Source of the DNA: Isoperla grammatica
Taxonomy: Eukaryota; Arthropoda; Insecta; Plecoptera; Perlodidae
Reading direction: 5' to 3'
Length of the DNA stretch: 64,000 nt
Assembly: GCA_945910005.1 (NCBI GenBank)
Contig: OX246746.1
Coordinates: 43,973,690-44,037,689 of the forward strand
In this document: positions 1 through 12,829 of the stretch, in pieces
How positions within the stretch are numbered: the first letter of the stretch is position 1
How the letters are laid out: the number at the start of each line of letters is the position of its first letter
Position numbers and translations under genes: made by a program
Notes under the pieces: generated by a model
Told to the model about the DNA's origin: nothing
The model's database searches: none
Seen by the model: only the letters and a program-made list of their open reading frames with translations

Positions 1-270
1 ACTGGTAGGCGGTTTTGATAAACTTCTCAAAAAATGAAAGTAATTAAAAAAAATTTAATTCCAGTCCTCCGAAATTAGTTACGCTAATTTGTTTTCAAAT
101 GTAACTCCCTCATGAAATGAAAGGAACTTTTCAATATTTTTAAGAAGTTCCCCGAAATTAGGAACAGTTGTTGTTAAAAGGTCCTTTCTTTACAAAAGGA
201 AAGAGTTCCTTTAAAGTTCCCAAAAAAGGAACGTGTTCCTTTCAAAAAGTTCCTACCCAATACTGGTAGG
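1..270. repeat. Short GTTCC/GGAAC foldback-type repeat, cut by the window edge
   Basis: The segment is dense with GTTCCTTT and AAAGGAAC words in both orientations, so it can fold on itself many times. ACTGGTAGG occurs at 1-9 and again at 262-270 and looks like a flanking duplication, but the left side cannot be extended. A second region of similar word content lies at about 55737-56105. Confidence 0.4.
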
Positions 271-721
271 CCTGTACAGTTGACCCCACTTTAAAAAAAG
301 GATGCAGTTTCCTTCTGGAAGGAGCATATTATACCCATACATTATTTTATGACACTACTGTCTTCAACTGTTATTTCCATCCTAAACATGGACGAACCTA
401 AAAATTGGCTTGCCCCCCTTTTCGTAATATTGTTATTAATTCATTTACATCAATTGAATGTTACAATAAATTATTCCATACTGTAAATGCTTCAAAATTA
501 GTGACTGTTTCAGAACGAGTAGTACAATTGTTGATATCAGCAATTCAGCATGTGTGGCAATCCGTTGACAAATGTCTTGCTATTCTTTAAGATTTATGTA
601 TTTCATTGCTTACCTTCTCTCCTTTCCTTGCATGTTGAAAGTTATGAGCCAAGAGCAACGTTGTCGTTTTGCGTTTAAAAAAACAGTTCACTAACAACAA
701 TGAGGTATTGGTCGGGGAAGT

Positions 722-1518
722 GGGGGACGCTGAAAAGCGCCGAATGGAAAAACGCCGAATCGATCGTGTGTACTGCACTTTCAAGTATAATCCTAACCCA
801 AAAAAGTAGACCTTGTAACCTGGAACAACGCCGAAACTTTTTCTGCGTTAATCCACCGGAACAACGCCGAATCTTTTTCGGCTTAAATCCACCGGAACAA
901 CGCCGAATCTTTTTCTGCGTTAATCCACCGGAACAACGCCGAAAATTTTTCAACGTTAATCCACCGGAACAACGCCGAACCTTTTTCGGCGTAAATCCAC
1001 CGGAACGCCGAATCTTTTTCGACGTAAATCCACTGGAAAAACGCCGAATCATTTTCTGTGTAATACACGGTTTGAACGGTGCAGTGAGTACCGAATGTAT
1101 TGACGAACCTAAAAACATTTTTTTTGAAAAGAATTATAACCAACACTGTGAGATTCGGCGTTGTTCCGGTGGATTTACGCCGAAAAAGATTCGGTGTTGT
1201 TCCGGTGGATTAACGCTGAAAAAGATTCGGCGTTGTTCCGGTGGATTTAAGCCGAAAAAGATTCGGCGTTGTTCCGGTGGATTAACGTCGAAAAATTTTC
1301 GGCGTTGTTCCGGTGGATTAACGCAGAAAAAGATTTGGCGTTGTTCCGGTGGATTTAAGCCGAAAAAGATTCGGCGTTGTTCCGGTGGATTAACGCAGAA
1401 AAAGATTTGGCGTTGTTCCAGGTTACAAGGTCTACTTTTTTGGGTTAGGATTATACTTGAAAGTGCAGTACACACGATCGATTCGGCGTTGTTCCATTCG
1501 GCGCTATTCACGCTCCCC
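722..1518. mobile_element. Foldback DNA element with 36-bp tandem units in both arms
   Basis: The element is flanked by a perfect 8-bp duplication, GGGGAAGT (714-721 and 1519-1526), and has terminal inverted repeats beginning GGGGACGCTGAA-like and ending TTCACGCTCCCC. Each arm has a unique stretch of about 100 bp (core CAAGTATAATCCTAACCC) and then about seven tandem units of about 36 bp built around CCGGAACAACGCCGAATC. The right arm carries the same units inverted, around a spacer of about 90 bp near 1060-1145. The long open frames on both strands here (up to 300 codons) are translations of the array, not a gene. An 8-bp duplication suggests hAT-type mobilisation. A short relative lies at 56167-56544. 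Confidence 0.88.
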
Positions 1519-1526
1519 GGGGAAGT

Positions 1527-2944
1527 GCCAAGTGAGTCCAAAAAGTGCCGATTTCTTCAGATTCTATCAGTTAAAACTATTGGCCGAGCACTATCGTTGT
1601 GATATAGACAGTTTTGAGGCTACAGCAAAACTATTCCCACCTGTGTCGAAAAGAATTGAATAACAAGACAATGCCAAAATTGATTCAACAGTAAAATAAG
1701 AAAGCGTGTTGAACAAAATTCATAACAATGTCTTTATGTCTTGCCTCCTCAACATATTACGTTGCCCCTGCTCTGCCCCCCACTGATTTCTTTCTGACGC
1801 TGCCACTGCATGCAGATGACTAGGATAGTTTGTGTGGGAATGGTAAAAACAAAGAACACCTAGATTTGTAACAGTTCTGATATGATATAATGATGTAACA
1901 GCCAACATTTACATGGTTTCAATCACATTTGATGAAGAAATGAATATGATATCCTTATTTACATATTTTGATGAAATACTATGTTTATGTACTTATATTA
2001 ATTAGGTCAATATATGCATATATGGCATTTAACAACTATCCAGTAAATAGAATGTTTCCAACAAATTTAATGAAGATATAAACTTAATAAGCAAGCAATT
2101 GTTACAGCGCACTACTAGAGATGAATGACTGGTCTCCCACAATATGACCTCAAACATCATCCGGACCAATGTCATATTTCACACTGCAAAAAGAAGGCAG
2201 TTCACATTATTGCCATACAATGATACAACACAATACATCAATGGACATTGCTTGACCAATATCTATTAACTATTATTCCAGTAAGTTGCTAGTATAATGG
2301 AATATGTATGTCTAAATATTGATCAAACAATAACATAACATGAACAAAGTAAAATGCACAATGTTAATCGCGTTTCATGAAAATTATAAACAGTAAAAGC
2401 AAACTACGTACAACTCTAAACACAAACTATATGGTTATGCTAATAACCACTAGCATGCTGAGCAGGATTAAAATAAATGCAATGCAGAAATTATTCCAAA
2501 ATCAAGAAAAACAATGCAGGTATTTAGTCACAAACTAACAGATTTTAGTTGAACACACTGAATTCAAGTTATTTATTAGTTTTTTTTATGTTAATAATGT
2601 TCCGATTTTAAATAAAAATATCTACATATTGCTTTTTGATAATTTATTTCACATTATTGATAATTTAATTTTACTTTTGCTTTACTTGCAGTCTAAATTT
2701 GAATCAATTCTTATGTTTAGTACAACAATATCAAATGGTATATGTTACATTTTCAACCAAATGAAAATCCACTAGATGATGGACATGCGAGTAGGAGATC
2801 TACCCTACTTGTCATATTTGATATGCAACCATTGTTGGAACATAGATCCATAAGGACTTGAATGTAACCAATATATCCAAAGGCAGTTGCTTGTTTGAAC
2901 TACAGTAGTTAAAATTAATAAAAAGTACAATGAACAAATATCTA
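1527..2944. other. AT-rich stretch without recognisable features
   Basis: This is non-coding sequence downstream of GPD1. I see no conserved protein, paired terminal repeats or RNA gene, only short AT-rich homopolymers. Confidence 0.6.
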
Positions 2945-3240
2945 AATTTGTAGTATTTGTCTACCCACTCAGTTACAAGAACTGATTTCCAGTGGGGAAC
3001 ATTAGATACCATTTATGATGAGCTTCGTTGTCATAACGGCTCCAACATCACCATTCACATGTACAGCAATACCAAATTTCTAAAGTTACACCCCACCCCG
3101 AATCGGAAATCGAACCCTGGACCTTCTGCAATGGAAGCAAGAATAAACTCACTGGACCAACGAGCCACACAAAATATAAAATATAACTTACTACCGATAT
3201 TGAAAATGTTGATCAATTGGATTGAAAATCATTGGTTGTA
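2945..3240 (-). repeat. tRNA-derived SINE, family A
   Basis: Read on the minus strand, it has a tRNA-like head with A-box-like TGGCTCGTTGGTCCAG (about 3172) and B box GGTTCGATTTCC (about 3112). A body follows with a block around CGGAGCCGTTATGACAACGAAG-type sequence, and the tail ends GTAACTGAGTGGGTAGAC. The body block and tail recur at 42245-42602, 43771-44140 and 57900-58115. No intact tRNA cloverleaf is present, so this is a SINE and not a tRNA gene. Confidence 0.75.
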
Positions 3241-3375
3241 GACGAGACTTCCCGTGCAAACATAGTCCCCATTACATACATATACCAAAAATATATATTA
3301 AAATGTAAAATGCAACAAGAAAAAATGTGAGAAAAACTACTCAACTTCTTAACTCTACGTGTACTAGACTTTAAG

Positions 3376-3780
3376 AGGATCAATGTTAAGTTGTTGGAGG
3401 CTTTCACGACCCCTAGATGGGAACAGATTATTTTCTTCTGGGTTATTTCGTCGTGTCGGTATAGAGTTTTCACTCGACGTTTCGCCACTCATGTTGGTGG
3501 CTTTCTCAAGACCTCTTGAGAAAGCCACCAACATGGGTGGCAAAACGTCGAGTGAAAACTCAAGACCTCTTGAGAAAGCCACCAACATGGGTGGCAAAAT
3601 GTCGAGTGAAAACTCAAGACCTCTTGAGAAAGCCACCAACATGGGTGGCAAAACGTCGAGTGAAAACTCAAGACCTCTTGAGAAAGCCACCAACATGGGT
3701 GGCGAAACGTCGAGTGAAAACTCTATATCGACACGACGAAATAACCCAGAAGAAAATAATCAGTTCCCAGGATCAATGTT
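3376..3780. repeat. Palindromic element with four 54-bp tandem copies at its centre
   Basis: Arms at about 3411-3505 and 3690-3769 are inverted copies (GGGAACAGATTATTTTCTTC and its complement at the right edge). Between them are four head-to-tail 54-bp units starting at 3506, 3560, 3614 and 3668, each starting TCAAGACCTCTTGAG. A 12-bp direct repeat, AGGATCAATGTT, flanks it (3376-3387 and 3769-3780). Each unit holds a stem, GCCACC-loop-GGTGGC, preceded by CTTGAGAA and followed by AAAACGTC or GAAACGTC, resembling a degenerate hammerhead core. 54 is a multiple of 3, so the array is open in several frames, but it is not a gene. Confidence 0.8.
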
Positions 3781-4642
3781 CTTCAGAAACTAAACAAATT
3801 TCAATTCTATGTAAGAAATAATCCAGATGAAAGTGTAAATATTCACAAAAGAAGTTCCCGTAAGTAAGAAATGGAATGCTAGATTTATATTCATGAATCA
3901 AAGAACAAACTAGTAAAATGATCAAAATAAAATGAAAGCTATTCTATCTAGCCTTTCTTGATGGCACACTTCAAGTTTCTAATCTGTAATTTAAAAAGCT
4001 CTACTGAAAGAAAGTAATTGAGCAATCAGTAATGCATGTTTATTTCAAAACTAGAGCAAAAATTAATTCTAAACAAATTCTCCAAACTTTGAAGGGGGGA
4101 CAGAAATAGGTACTATGTGGCTTGATGATCTCAAAAGTTTCCTGCTGTAGACATAATATGTAGATACTTGAGCCATGCTTCTTTATGCCCTGTAGCCGAG
4201 TCGAGTTGATGTGTGACATAATCCAGTAGGCACCAGTTTGTATCAACATGTCACGTAGAAAGACGGAGGAACTTTACTCCACTTGACGAACGTTCATACT
4301 TCATATACAACACAATTATCCTACAAGTGTGTCAGATCCTCCATGTAAGTCGTAGATATTTTGATATCCTGTGAAATTTGCTGGACCTTCAATTTTGTTG
4401 ACAGAATACAATATTACATATTTCAAAAATATTTTTATGTGAATAAACATTGTCTGATAAAAATGGAAGGCTATACTTGGCTAACAAGTCAATTTGCCAC
4501 AGACAAAATCCATAAGGAAATTTGGCAAGATGCATCAATGTATGGATTTTAAATTTGTATTATATGTATTGTAGATAAAAGTAAGCCAAAACTGGATCAC
4601 CAATATGTATCTTATGTAGGTAGATATATTACAGATGGGGAC

Positions 4643-5256
4643 TAGGGTTGCCAACTATTGAATATGAAAATACGGGAATTTTAAAATTGATGTGAAATGT
4701 AGAGGGAAAGAGGACGGCGATGTCCCAGTTGCCGAAGGCCAAATCGCCACTGGCGCAAAAAAAATGTTTTCCTATAATAGACGTTAGGTCCTAGAAAATG
4801 AGTTAAGGGATTTAATATTAATTTTGCAGGCGTAATTTTCTCATTCAATTAATGTTTAATTTGGGTGCGTAAACAGAATTAATATGTATCGTTTAAGCTG
4901 GTTACCTTCTATATTTTGTCAAGCTATTTTGCATCATGTAGAAGCTTTATATCCCGTTTTAAACAATTATAAAATTTTTGACACGAAATTGAGAATAAAT
5001 ACCCACAACTTGTAACTCATCTGGGTGATCTGTTTCTATTGCCTAACCATTTTATGTTCCATAAATAATGAAATAATTGTCTCAACATTAGACTTTAAGT
5101 TCAAAATGCTCACATGCTGAAGGGCGGAAGTTTAGGAGATGTGTGTTTTAAAACAAATTGTGAAAATACGGGAAAACTGATTTCCGTGTAGAGTTGATAC
5201 GAGAAGCGGGAAATCACAGTGGAAAACGGGATTTCCCGGGAGAGTTGGCAACCCTA
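4643..5256. mobile_element. hAT-like MITE with TAGGGTTGCCAACT ends
   Basis: Terminal inverted repeats TAGGGTTGCCAACT and AGTTGGCAACCCTA are flanked by a perfect 8-bp duplication, ATGGGGAC (4635-4642 and 5257-5264). Length is 614 bp with no transposase. Subterminal words such as ATACGGGAATTT and GGGATTTCCCGGG are mirrored at the two ends. The internal block at about 4715-4800 (TTGCCGAAGGCCAAATCGCC, then a T-rich run and GGTCCTAGAAAA) belongs to a module shared with other elements in this window. Confidence 0.88.
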
Positions 5257-5264
5257 ATGGGGAC

Positions 5265-6291
5265 ATCTGTACCACACTTCAATATAACTAACCACTATGT
5301 GTAACACTGTTTGAATTTATATTTACAAAAACTATGACTTGACTATAAAGTAGAAATTGAGAACAAATGTAATAAACTTAAATCGATTAAAATCACCCCT
5401 GCAACAAAATTAATTTTGTTTTGAATGCGGTTCTTACCATTCATACTATTTGTTCATAGTACATTTTATATAGATTTACAAACTTGCTTTTCCCTGTAAG
5501 TTTAAAAACTAGGAGTAGAGCCAAAAGAGTTCCACACAACATTAATTCCTGCATCCCTATCTATATGGATCGTTGGATTTTACTAGAACCCAAGAAGCTT
5601 TTATAATACAAATGCATAGGATATAATACTTATTTTTAAATCACACTAAAAAGTAATTACATATACATTGTATCTAAGTGAATGTAAGTAGCACAGAATT
5701 AGCAGTTTGAACTTAATGAAATCAATATCATAGTCTAAATATATTGGCCAATTTGACACTCTTTGGAAATTGACGGAATTATCGTATTCTCACGGCCTAT
5801 AGTAATTTTTATCTTAATTAGGTACATTAATATACACAAAATAGAGAGCTTACTTTGAAATATGAAGCAGACAACCGACGTCATATTACCTAGTTGTCGA
5901 GTATGTCGTTAAACATAAAATAATAAATAAAATAAACGAATCAGACGAACTGAGCCTTCCGAAATGACTGTTGCAAGTCACAATTCATGTGGTTACATCC
6001 CACTGAGTAGCAAATAGAAAAAGATATTTTACTGTAAGATGACAGGATTCAAAATACAAGTCCAGTGATCCCACAGTGATGCCAATCCGCTAGCTAGAGA
6101 ACCACTTGTATCATTCCCGGGGACATCAGAATATCTTGATTTGTCCAATTATCCAATTACCCCACAGTTGCCAAGTGTATTTTATTTATTTCAATTTAAT
6201 ATTATACTGTAACATTTTATCCAAACATATTTTGAATAACAAAGTACTGTACCCAATATTACATGGAAATCATTGAATATATGATAGACCA
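5265..6291. other. Non-coding AT-rich stretch
   Basis: I see no coding or paired-repeat structure here. Confidence 0.55.
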
Positions 6292-6299
6292 GTGGTTTC

Positions 6300-6926
6300 C
6301 AACCGGCGTCCGCGGGCTCATTGCTCCCGGTCTGCAAAGTGCTGCTAGTGCTACCTATTTGTTGTAATTATGATATTTTAGAAACGTGTATAAATTCAAA
6401 AATTTGAAAAAAAATTTATGAACATTATTATTTTACGTATTCTCGGTATGAATGGCTAAATTATATTTTCTTAGGAGATGAAACTGGCTCATAAATCAAT
6501 CAATACCGACTACAAACAGCCACTTGTACCGATATATAATAAAGCTGAGTGCAATGATGGCAATCATAGGTGTAAGCTTGATCTCAGGTACCACCCGATA
6601 CTAGAAAAAACCATAATTATAAACACGCAAATCTACCTAAAATAATTAGTTATACATCATTATAATTTAAATAAACACCTTTAAAAAGTTTTACAATTGA
6701 CCATTAGTAATTTATTAACATATTCTTAAAGATGATTTGAATGATATTTCCTCTGTTGACTTTTTTCGAGTTGTCCCTTCCTGTTGTCTGCCTCATTTGC
6801 TCAGATCTCTGTAGATCTTGGGGTATGTTGCCTCTGATGGCTGGGGCTATAACGCAGACCCCTTATTCTCACGTTTAAATGTATCATTCTGCCGGTCCAT
6901 GAGATGAAAAAGGTTGGGAACCACTG
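6300..6926. mobile_element. hAT-like MITE with CAGTGGTTTCCAACC ends
   Basis: The left tip CAGTGGTTTCCAACC is matched at the right by GGTTGGGAACCACTG, tips typical of Charlie-type hAT elements. Flanks carry TGATAGAC at 6292-6299 and 6931-6938. The right copy is set off by four extra bases, TGAT, which can be read as a small slippage of the duplication. The interior is AT-rich with no transposase. Confidence 0.82.
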
Positions 6927-6938
6927 TGATTGATAGAC

Positions 6939-8138
6939 TACCAATGAATAAGACAAAATTAGGTATATTGTAGGAAAAAAATATGATATAAACATTAATA
7001 AAAAAACATCCCATCTTTTCTTATGATTTAACAGAGCTCTGATGGCACTTACTATGTACCAACTGAACAAAATTAAAAATATCTTATGAGTGGCCTTAGC
7101 TGGATTTTCTGTATAAGATTTTTAGTTGCAAATGATGAAAAGTTAAAATCCATGTTATTTACACATAAGTAACACATTCAGCTATGTTATTCTTCCATTA
7201 AATGAACTTATCAGCCTCATCTATTCATAAGTAATTCCTGTCATCTAGATGCAGTTCAGCTCTTGTGGGAAAGTCATATTAGGACTTATCCATTACATAA
7301 AAAAGAACAATGAGTATATGTAGTCTACTTTGTGTTGTCCTACATTTTCACACGTAATGTACAGCCTAATGTAAATACTTAGTGGTATCTTTGGTGGCAT
7401 TATTTTTTGATTGGACTACTGAATGAATAGAAAAGTTGCAAAACAATCATATGGTGGAAGCAAAGCAGACTGTTGTTAGGGATTTGGGTGTCACTGGTTG
7501 TTCAAACAATCTGTGTAATCTAAAGATAAATGCTGGACTGTGCATGTACTGTCCATACAAGTAGTCAATAGCCTATGTTCCATTTGACACAATCTTACCT
7601 GTATTAATAGGAATGCTTCAAAGGACTATTAATGAAATAAAAATGACTGTTATATCAGTGAAGAACAGTAAGCCCACAATCCTGACTATTCTTGAGCAGT
7701 TTTAATAAAGATTGAGCACTGAAAACTATTGCTCAACCCTCACAGCCTTGCTAACGATTTCGTTCCTGAGAAACACTGTATTGTAGCTTTCAGTAAGCTA
7801 CAAGTTCCATTTAATTCTTCAGGCCTATTTTGATCAGGGTTTAATTCTCATGTTCAAAAATAATCAATAGCAAAGTGATGTGAAGAACAACTTACTTCAC
7901 ACACGAGTAAAAAAGACAACTGGCTATTGTCTCTCTCGTTTTGAAATGCATAGACTTGGCACAATAAGGAAATGAGTGACCTTTGATAACAGATGACAGG
8001 TATATGATAACCCAGGCAATAGCTAATAGTATGCCTATTGTACCTAGCACTCACAAACACAGATACTGTGAGGAGACTGGCATGTAAATAATATATATCA
8101 CTCTAAAGAATAGTTATTAATACCTAATTACAAATGAG
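6939..8138. other. Non-coding AT-rich stretch
   Basis: I see no gene, RNA or repeat pair here. Confidence 0.5.
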
Positions 8139-8556
8139 TAGTGATGTGTAACAACATTTTTTCAACATCAGTATCAACAAAATAATGCCCATAAAGTATC
8201 GGGATATAGTTTTGTAAAAATGTACTATATTCATATTATGGTATCATCAAATTCTAGAGTGGAAGGAAGAGCACGAGAACGCGCGATTGAGACTTCAAGA
8301 GAAAGAGAGAAAATGGCGTCATCAGTCGGGCAGGGTATTGTGTAAAAACAATACAGCCGATAGTAGACGAGCTACGTGGAAGTACATTAACCCTCGTCAT
8401 CTGAAATTGCATACACTTACTGCAGGATCACTTCTTACAGTAACTGATAAGAGATTGAATATAAGTTTTTGTTTAATATTGAAATTAGTCTCCAAAGTCT
8501 TTAGTCTCCAAAATATTGCTATCATTACAAATAATCAATATCGTTGCACATCACTA
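8139..8556. mobile_element. Candidate hAT-like MITE, TAGTGATGTG ends
   Basis: TAGTGATGTG at the left is matched by CACATCACTA at the right, with mirrored GTATC/GATAT words just inside (ATCAGTATC near 8170 and CAATATCGTTGC near 8537). The flanking 8-mers agree only partly, so the boundary duplication is not proven. The interior GC-richer patch at 8260-8400 encodes nothing I recognise. Confidence 0.5.
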
Positions 8557-10751
8557 CTAATTGATTAATGAGGTAGTTAAAAAGCCCCTGCACCATTTGC
8601 CTTTAGTTGCCAATGTCTACATTTTCACTACGAGTTCATTACTTGAATGGCAAAGGCAAGAGTGATTTCAGAATAAAGATAGGAACACAGGGGAATTTGG
8701 GGCAAATCCTGTAGCCTCTTAAATTATTATAGTGAGCATCTCCCCTTCCGTCCATTTTGCATGGCCCTAAAATGGAAACAAAGCAAGTCTTAACATGGAA
8801 TTTTATTGACCAATAAAACACAAGGATATTAAAATGATTCAAATAAACAGTTAAAAACAAATGCAGTAATCTTGAAATTTGTCAAAACCAAAATTTGAAA
8901 TCATAGCATCAAAGTCTAGATAATATCAAGATTAGAATTTCAATTATATTTTGCCCAATAAAAATAACTGTTGATATTGTGACTGTGCAGTTTCTTCAGA
9001 TTTGGTGGTTCTTTGAAATAGTCCAGAAAATATTACTCGAAGATATTGGCTCAACTCAAGAAGCTATCTAATTCATCAGTAAGCAATACCATCAAACGTC
9101 TTACGGCTCCTGGAAAGAGAGGAATATAGGATGGGTTAGCTATGGTTGGAAAAGGACGAGTGGAAACATGTGAATATGGTCGATACTATTGATCATTGAT
9201 AAAGCAGTGAAATTCGGTGATATTATAGAAACATTTTACCAGAGCCAAAATATGTTCTATTCTATTCTTTGGAGGTAAAAAAATCAACCCTTAGAAACTA
9301 ACAAATATGTTTTGAAGGCCATTTTCATACTCCAATACTACTTAAAGGGTTATTCAGACAAACAACCCAAAAAAATCATATGTATTAATTAACTAACATC
9401 CACGACAAATAATGGTGTAAGTGTAAAACAGTTCCTATCCCGAAGAGAAAGAAGGGACAAAATTAATGTAATCGCATACATATTTTTGGCAAATTGCTCA
9501 ACCTATGTTGATTTGCCCATGAAACTTTTGTAAATCCTCGGAGACTAGTTTTTTAATTTTTTTTTTTGTTTTTTGCCTGAATACCCCTTCATCACCAATT
9601 TAATACAATACTATTTTAATAATTTTAAGTCGAAGTCTCCACCTCTGACACCCACCCACCCATCCAATGGTATAGGCAGCTTTAAGGCTGACACAGTGAG
9701 TGATAAGAATCTGCTCAGTCAATGTTTTGGCTGACCTTCAGTAGCATAAAGTGGCCGACCAGGTTCTTGTCAGTACCACAAACTCCATTGAGGTATTCAA
9801 GCACAAAGCTGACAAATCCTAAAAAAGGAAAAATACTCGCGAGCTCGCCATTGGCAAGTATAAAGTTCCAGTAGGCGTGTAGAAAAAAAAGAAATCAATC
9901 AAGCATACAATGCCAATAAACACACATTTCCTGGATGCACTGTATCTCCTACTACAGTCTAAGCTCCTAGATTGTACTTTACTTTGCACAGTAACAATTT
10001 GGGAATATACCTGCACTAGATTATGACAAAACCCTACAAATACATAAACAAAATACAGCATTAAACAAGTGGCAAATACAGGGGGAGGGTTCTGCCCCCT
10101 CGCTGAAATTCCAGCTTTAATGATAGTCTACGATGAATGAATGGTAAAAATTGTTTAACATTCATAAACCTAATGGTTTAGATATACTACAATGAATAAG
10201 TGGTCAGTAATAATAGCCTATTTGGCACTTGCTTACAGTACAATAACAAACTACCAATAATATAATATTCTCAAAGAATCTGGTAAAATTATCCCATTCA
10301 GCAGACAACCTGTACTGCTCTAAAAGTGTTTAAAACTTCAAAACTAACTTAAAAAATGGTGAACTATTTTTTGCCTGTGGCAGTGTTGTAGCAAGACTCC
10401 TCCCCCCCCCTAAGAATAGATGTTGCCGTGTCTGTGTATCCTACAGCACTTAGTAGTGAGAAGAAATCAGTAGGCCTAGCATCGTCTTGCTTTGGTTGGA
10501 CGCCAGCTGTTAACAATGCTAGATTCTGCTGGATTTTGCACAAAAAGTTGTGAATAGATCTAATAAATTATGGAGAAATTACTCTCTGATCCATAAACAA
10601 AATTTAGGACATAATCATCAGTAGGCTTGGTATCACCAAGCTGTGGGTGCCAGTTCATGTTACCCAGTTGGGATTTGGAAATACATCTACTAAATACAAT
10701 GAAATTAAGGAGGGAATATAGAAAGTATAGAAATAGCAAGAAATTTTTAAT
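8557..10751. other. Non-coding stretch
   Basis: No conserved coding or paired repeats are seen. Notable only for GGGGGAGGGTTCTGCCCCCT near 10080, a hairpin of the kind found in the shared transposon module described in the findings. Confidence 0.5.
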
Positions 10752-11010
10752 TATATCTCAAGAATGCTTCTTGAAATCGAAAATCTGAGATTATAGTACC
10801 CTACAGACTGAATGATTGATAAATATATCAGATATTATAATTAGTGAGTTAGTTTGATTATTATATCCATAATAAGTAATACGATTTCAATACAAATAAC
10901 AACCATACTGATTATAATGTTTTATGCATTTAGCATTCAGAGTCTGTAGGGTTTACCAAACCACAGGGCACTGTAAAGTCAGATTTTTGATTTCGAGACA
11001 CACACATGGG
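10752..11010. repeat. Short palindromic MITE, family P
   Basis: The left edge TATCTCAAGAATGCTTCTTG with GAAATCGAAAATCTGA is mirrored by TCAGATTTTTGATTTCGAGA at the right. Just inside, ACCCTACAGACTGAATG is mirrored by CATTCAGAGTCTGTAGGGT. It is almost wholly self-complementary. A second copy with the same order lies at about 46325-46615. Confidence 0.65.
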
Positions 11011-12829
11011 ATACAATTAGAAATATCAAAATCTTTTCAAAGAACTATCTTTCAGGTGGATAGATTTAGATTTTGTGTTGTTCTTATGACTTAAGTAAGT
11101 CAAGTTCTACTAAATTTAAGTTAAAATTAGGCCTACATGATAAAACATGCCATGGGACATGCAATTAGTATTGAAGCTTGGAACTGCGAAGACACTCGCT
11201 TGCATTGCAAGGTCTGTATGTTACTACACTTAATGAGTTACGAGAGGTTCATACCCACTCACCAATTCCTTTTGACTATAATTCATAAATATTGAACTAG
11301 TTAGTAACTTTGATATTCCTAATATGCAAGTTAGTTTTTGTAGTATGTATCCGATACTACAACAAACATGGTAGCTAATGATATGTTTCAGCTAACTGTG
11401 GAGCCTTGATCAGTCAACAAGGGATTTCTCACAGTCTAATGATCGCTTTAAAATATAACACTGCATTATAATTTAATTTGCTCTCTCACAGTTATCCCAA
11501 TGGGAATCTCACCTGCAAGAATGTACAGTACGTAGCACTATTCTGAATGGGCAACAATTTCATCCTTCATTGAGCCATTTACTACTATGGTTAATTTTAA
11601 CGACATATGAGCTATATGGATTATTATGCATATTTGGCTGCAATCTGGCATTGCAAACTGTCTTATTAACAAAGTAACCTAATGCTTTTGTTTGCGTCTT
11701 CTGACAGGAGTATAAAGAACCCATGAGAAACTTGCAAACATTAGCTCATAACTTAACTCAACCTAAACACGCTATGCAGTACATTTCAAGTACCAACATA
11801 TACCCAGGATGACAATGAGCTTCCATGGAGCCTATTAAAAGCAACTCGCCTTACTCCTAATCTAAAATGTTCTAATAATGTAGTAGCTACAAATGTAATG
11901 CGTGTAAAAAAAGATTGAATTAATAAGTATTATCTTGAGAAAACAACTAATGCTGCACACAGACAATTTTAACCACATTTCACTTGTACCTGTTGGGATA
12001 ATGTTTGTCAAACTTGATGCTTTTCACTGATACGTATGTGAATAAGAAAGTGTTTTGATCATCAATATATTCTGTATATTGACAACGTAGGAAGGACAGC
12101 TTTGAGCTTGCAATCATTTTCTTATGATTTAGCAGTTCAACCTTGGCACATACCGGTATTTGCATTTTCTCTTCAACGAAAAGTTGCCGAGCACGGTAGA
12201 TTGTGTTACCTTGGGATTGACTCACTATTTAGTTTCACATGGCTTTGGTAGAGCATGATCTAGTACTTTTTGATGGTGATTGCATTCCGATACGTTATTA
12301 TGTATGCATACATTCCTTCATTGTATATGGATAAACAAAACTTGAAATTTTTAAATATCACTAGTAGTAACTTGGTGTGAAAAAAATCATCTGAAATGGT
12401 TTACATTCTAACATGCACCACAATAGATTTTATGTTCCAATGACAGGGCTCAGTGTATTTTAATATTTTGTAAGTGAACTAAAACCATATTCAATTCAAT
12501 CGCCAATAAAAATTAATTCTTTGAACTATGCTACCCTACCTAAATCATGGAGTTAAAGTTAAAGAAATCAAATGCGGTAAGTTAAGTAGTAGGTATCGTT
12601 TCAATTCAAGCTTAAAACTTGCCAATACAAAAATAAAACATAATACAATGATTGAACGTGCTTGCAATAGTGTACTAGTCTAATCACAGCTGTGCAATCA
12701 ACAACAAAAGCATGCAATTACATCTAAATACCACGATCATCATTAGAACTAGCTGAAATTCAACTGGAAATAAACACAGTAAGAACGGAATTTCATCCAG
12801 TTTTTTTTTCAGTACACATATAAATATGT
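11011..12829. other. Non-coding stretch
   Basis: AT-rich, with no supportable gene or repeat boundary. Confidence 0.5.

Noticed and set aside
700..1602. 300-codon plus-strand frame and 135-147-codon minus-strand frames
   Set aside because: They are translations of the 36-bp tandem units of a foldback element; the same words are open on both strands because the unit length is a multiple of three.
3383..3821. Tandem repeat-protein frames and a CRISPR-like look of the 54-bp array
   Set aside because: Units are contiguous with no unique spacers, the sequence is eukaryotic, and the array is flanked by inverted arms; it is a repeat element.
4700..4740. CCAGTTGCCGAA resembling the complement of the missing GPD1 exon 1 end
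   Set aside because: It lies downstream of the last exon, inside a hAT-like element, and belongs to the shared transposon module.
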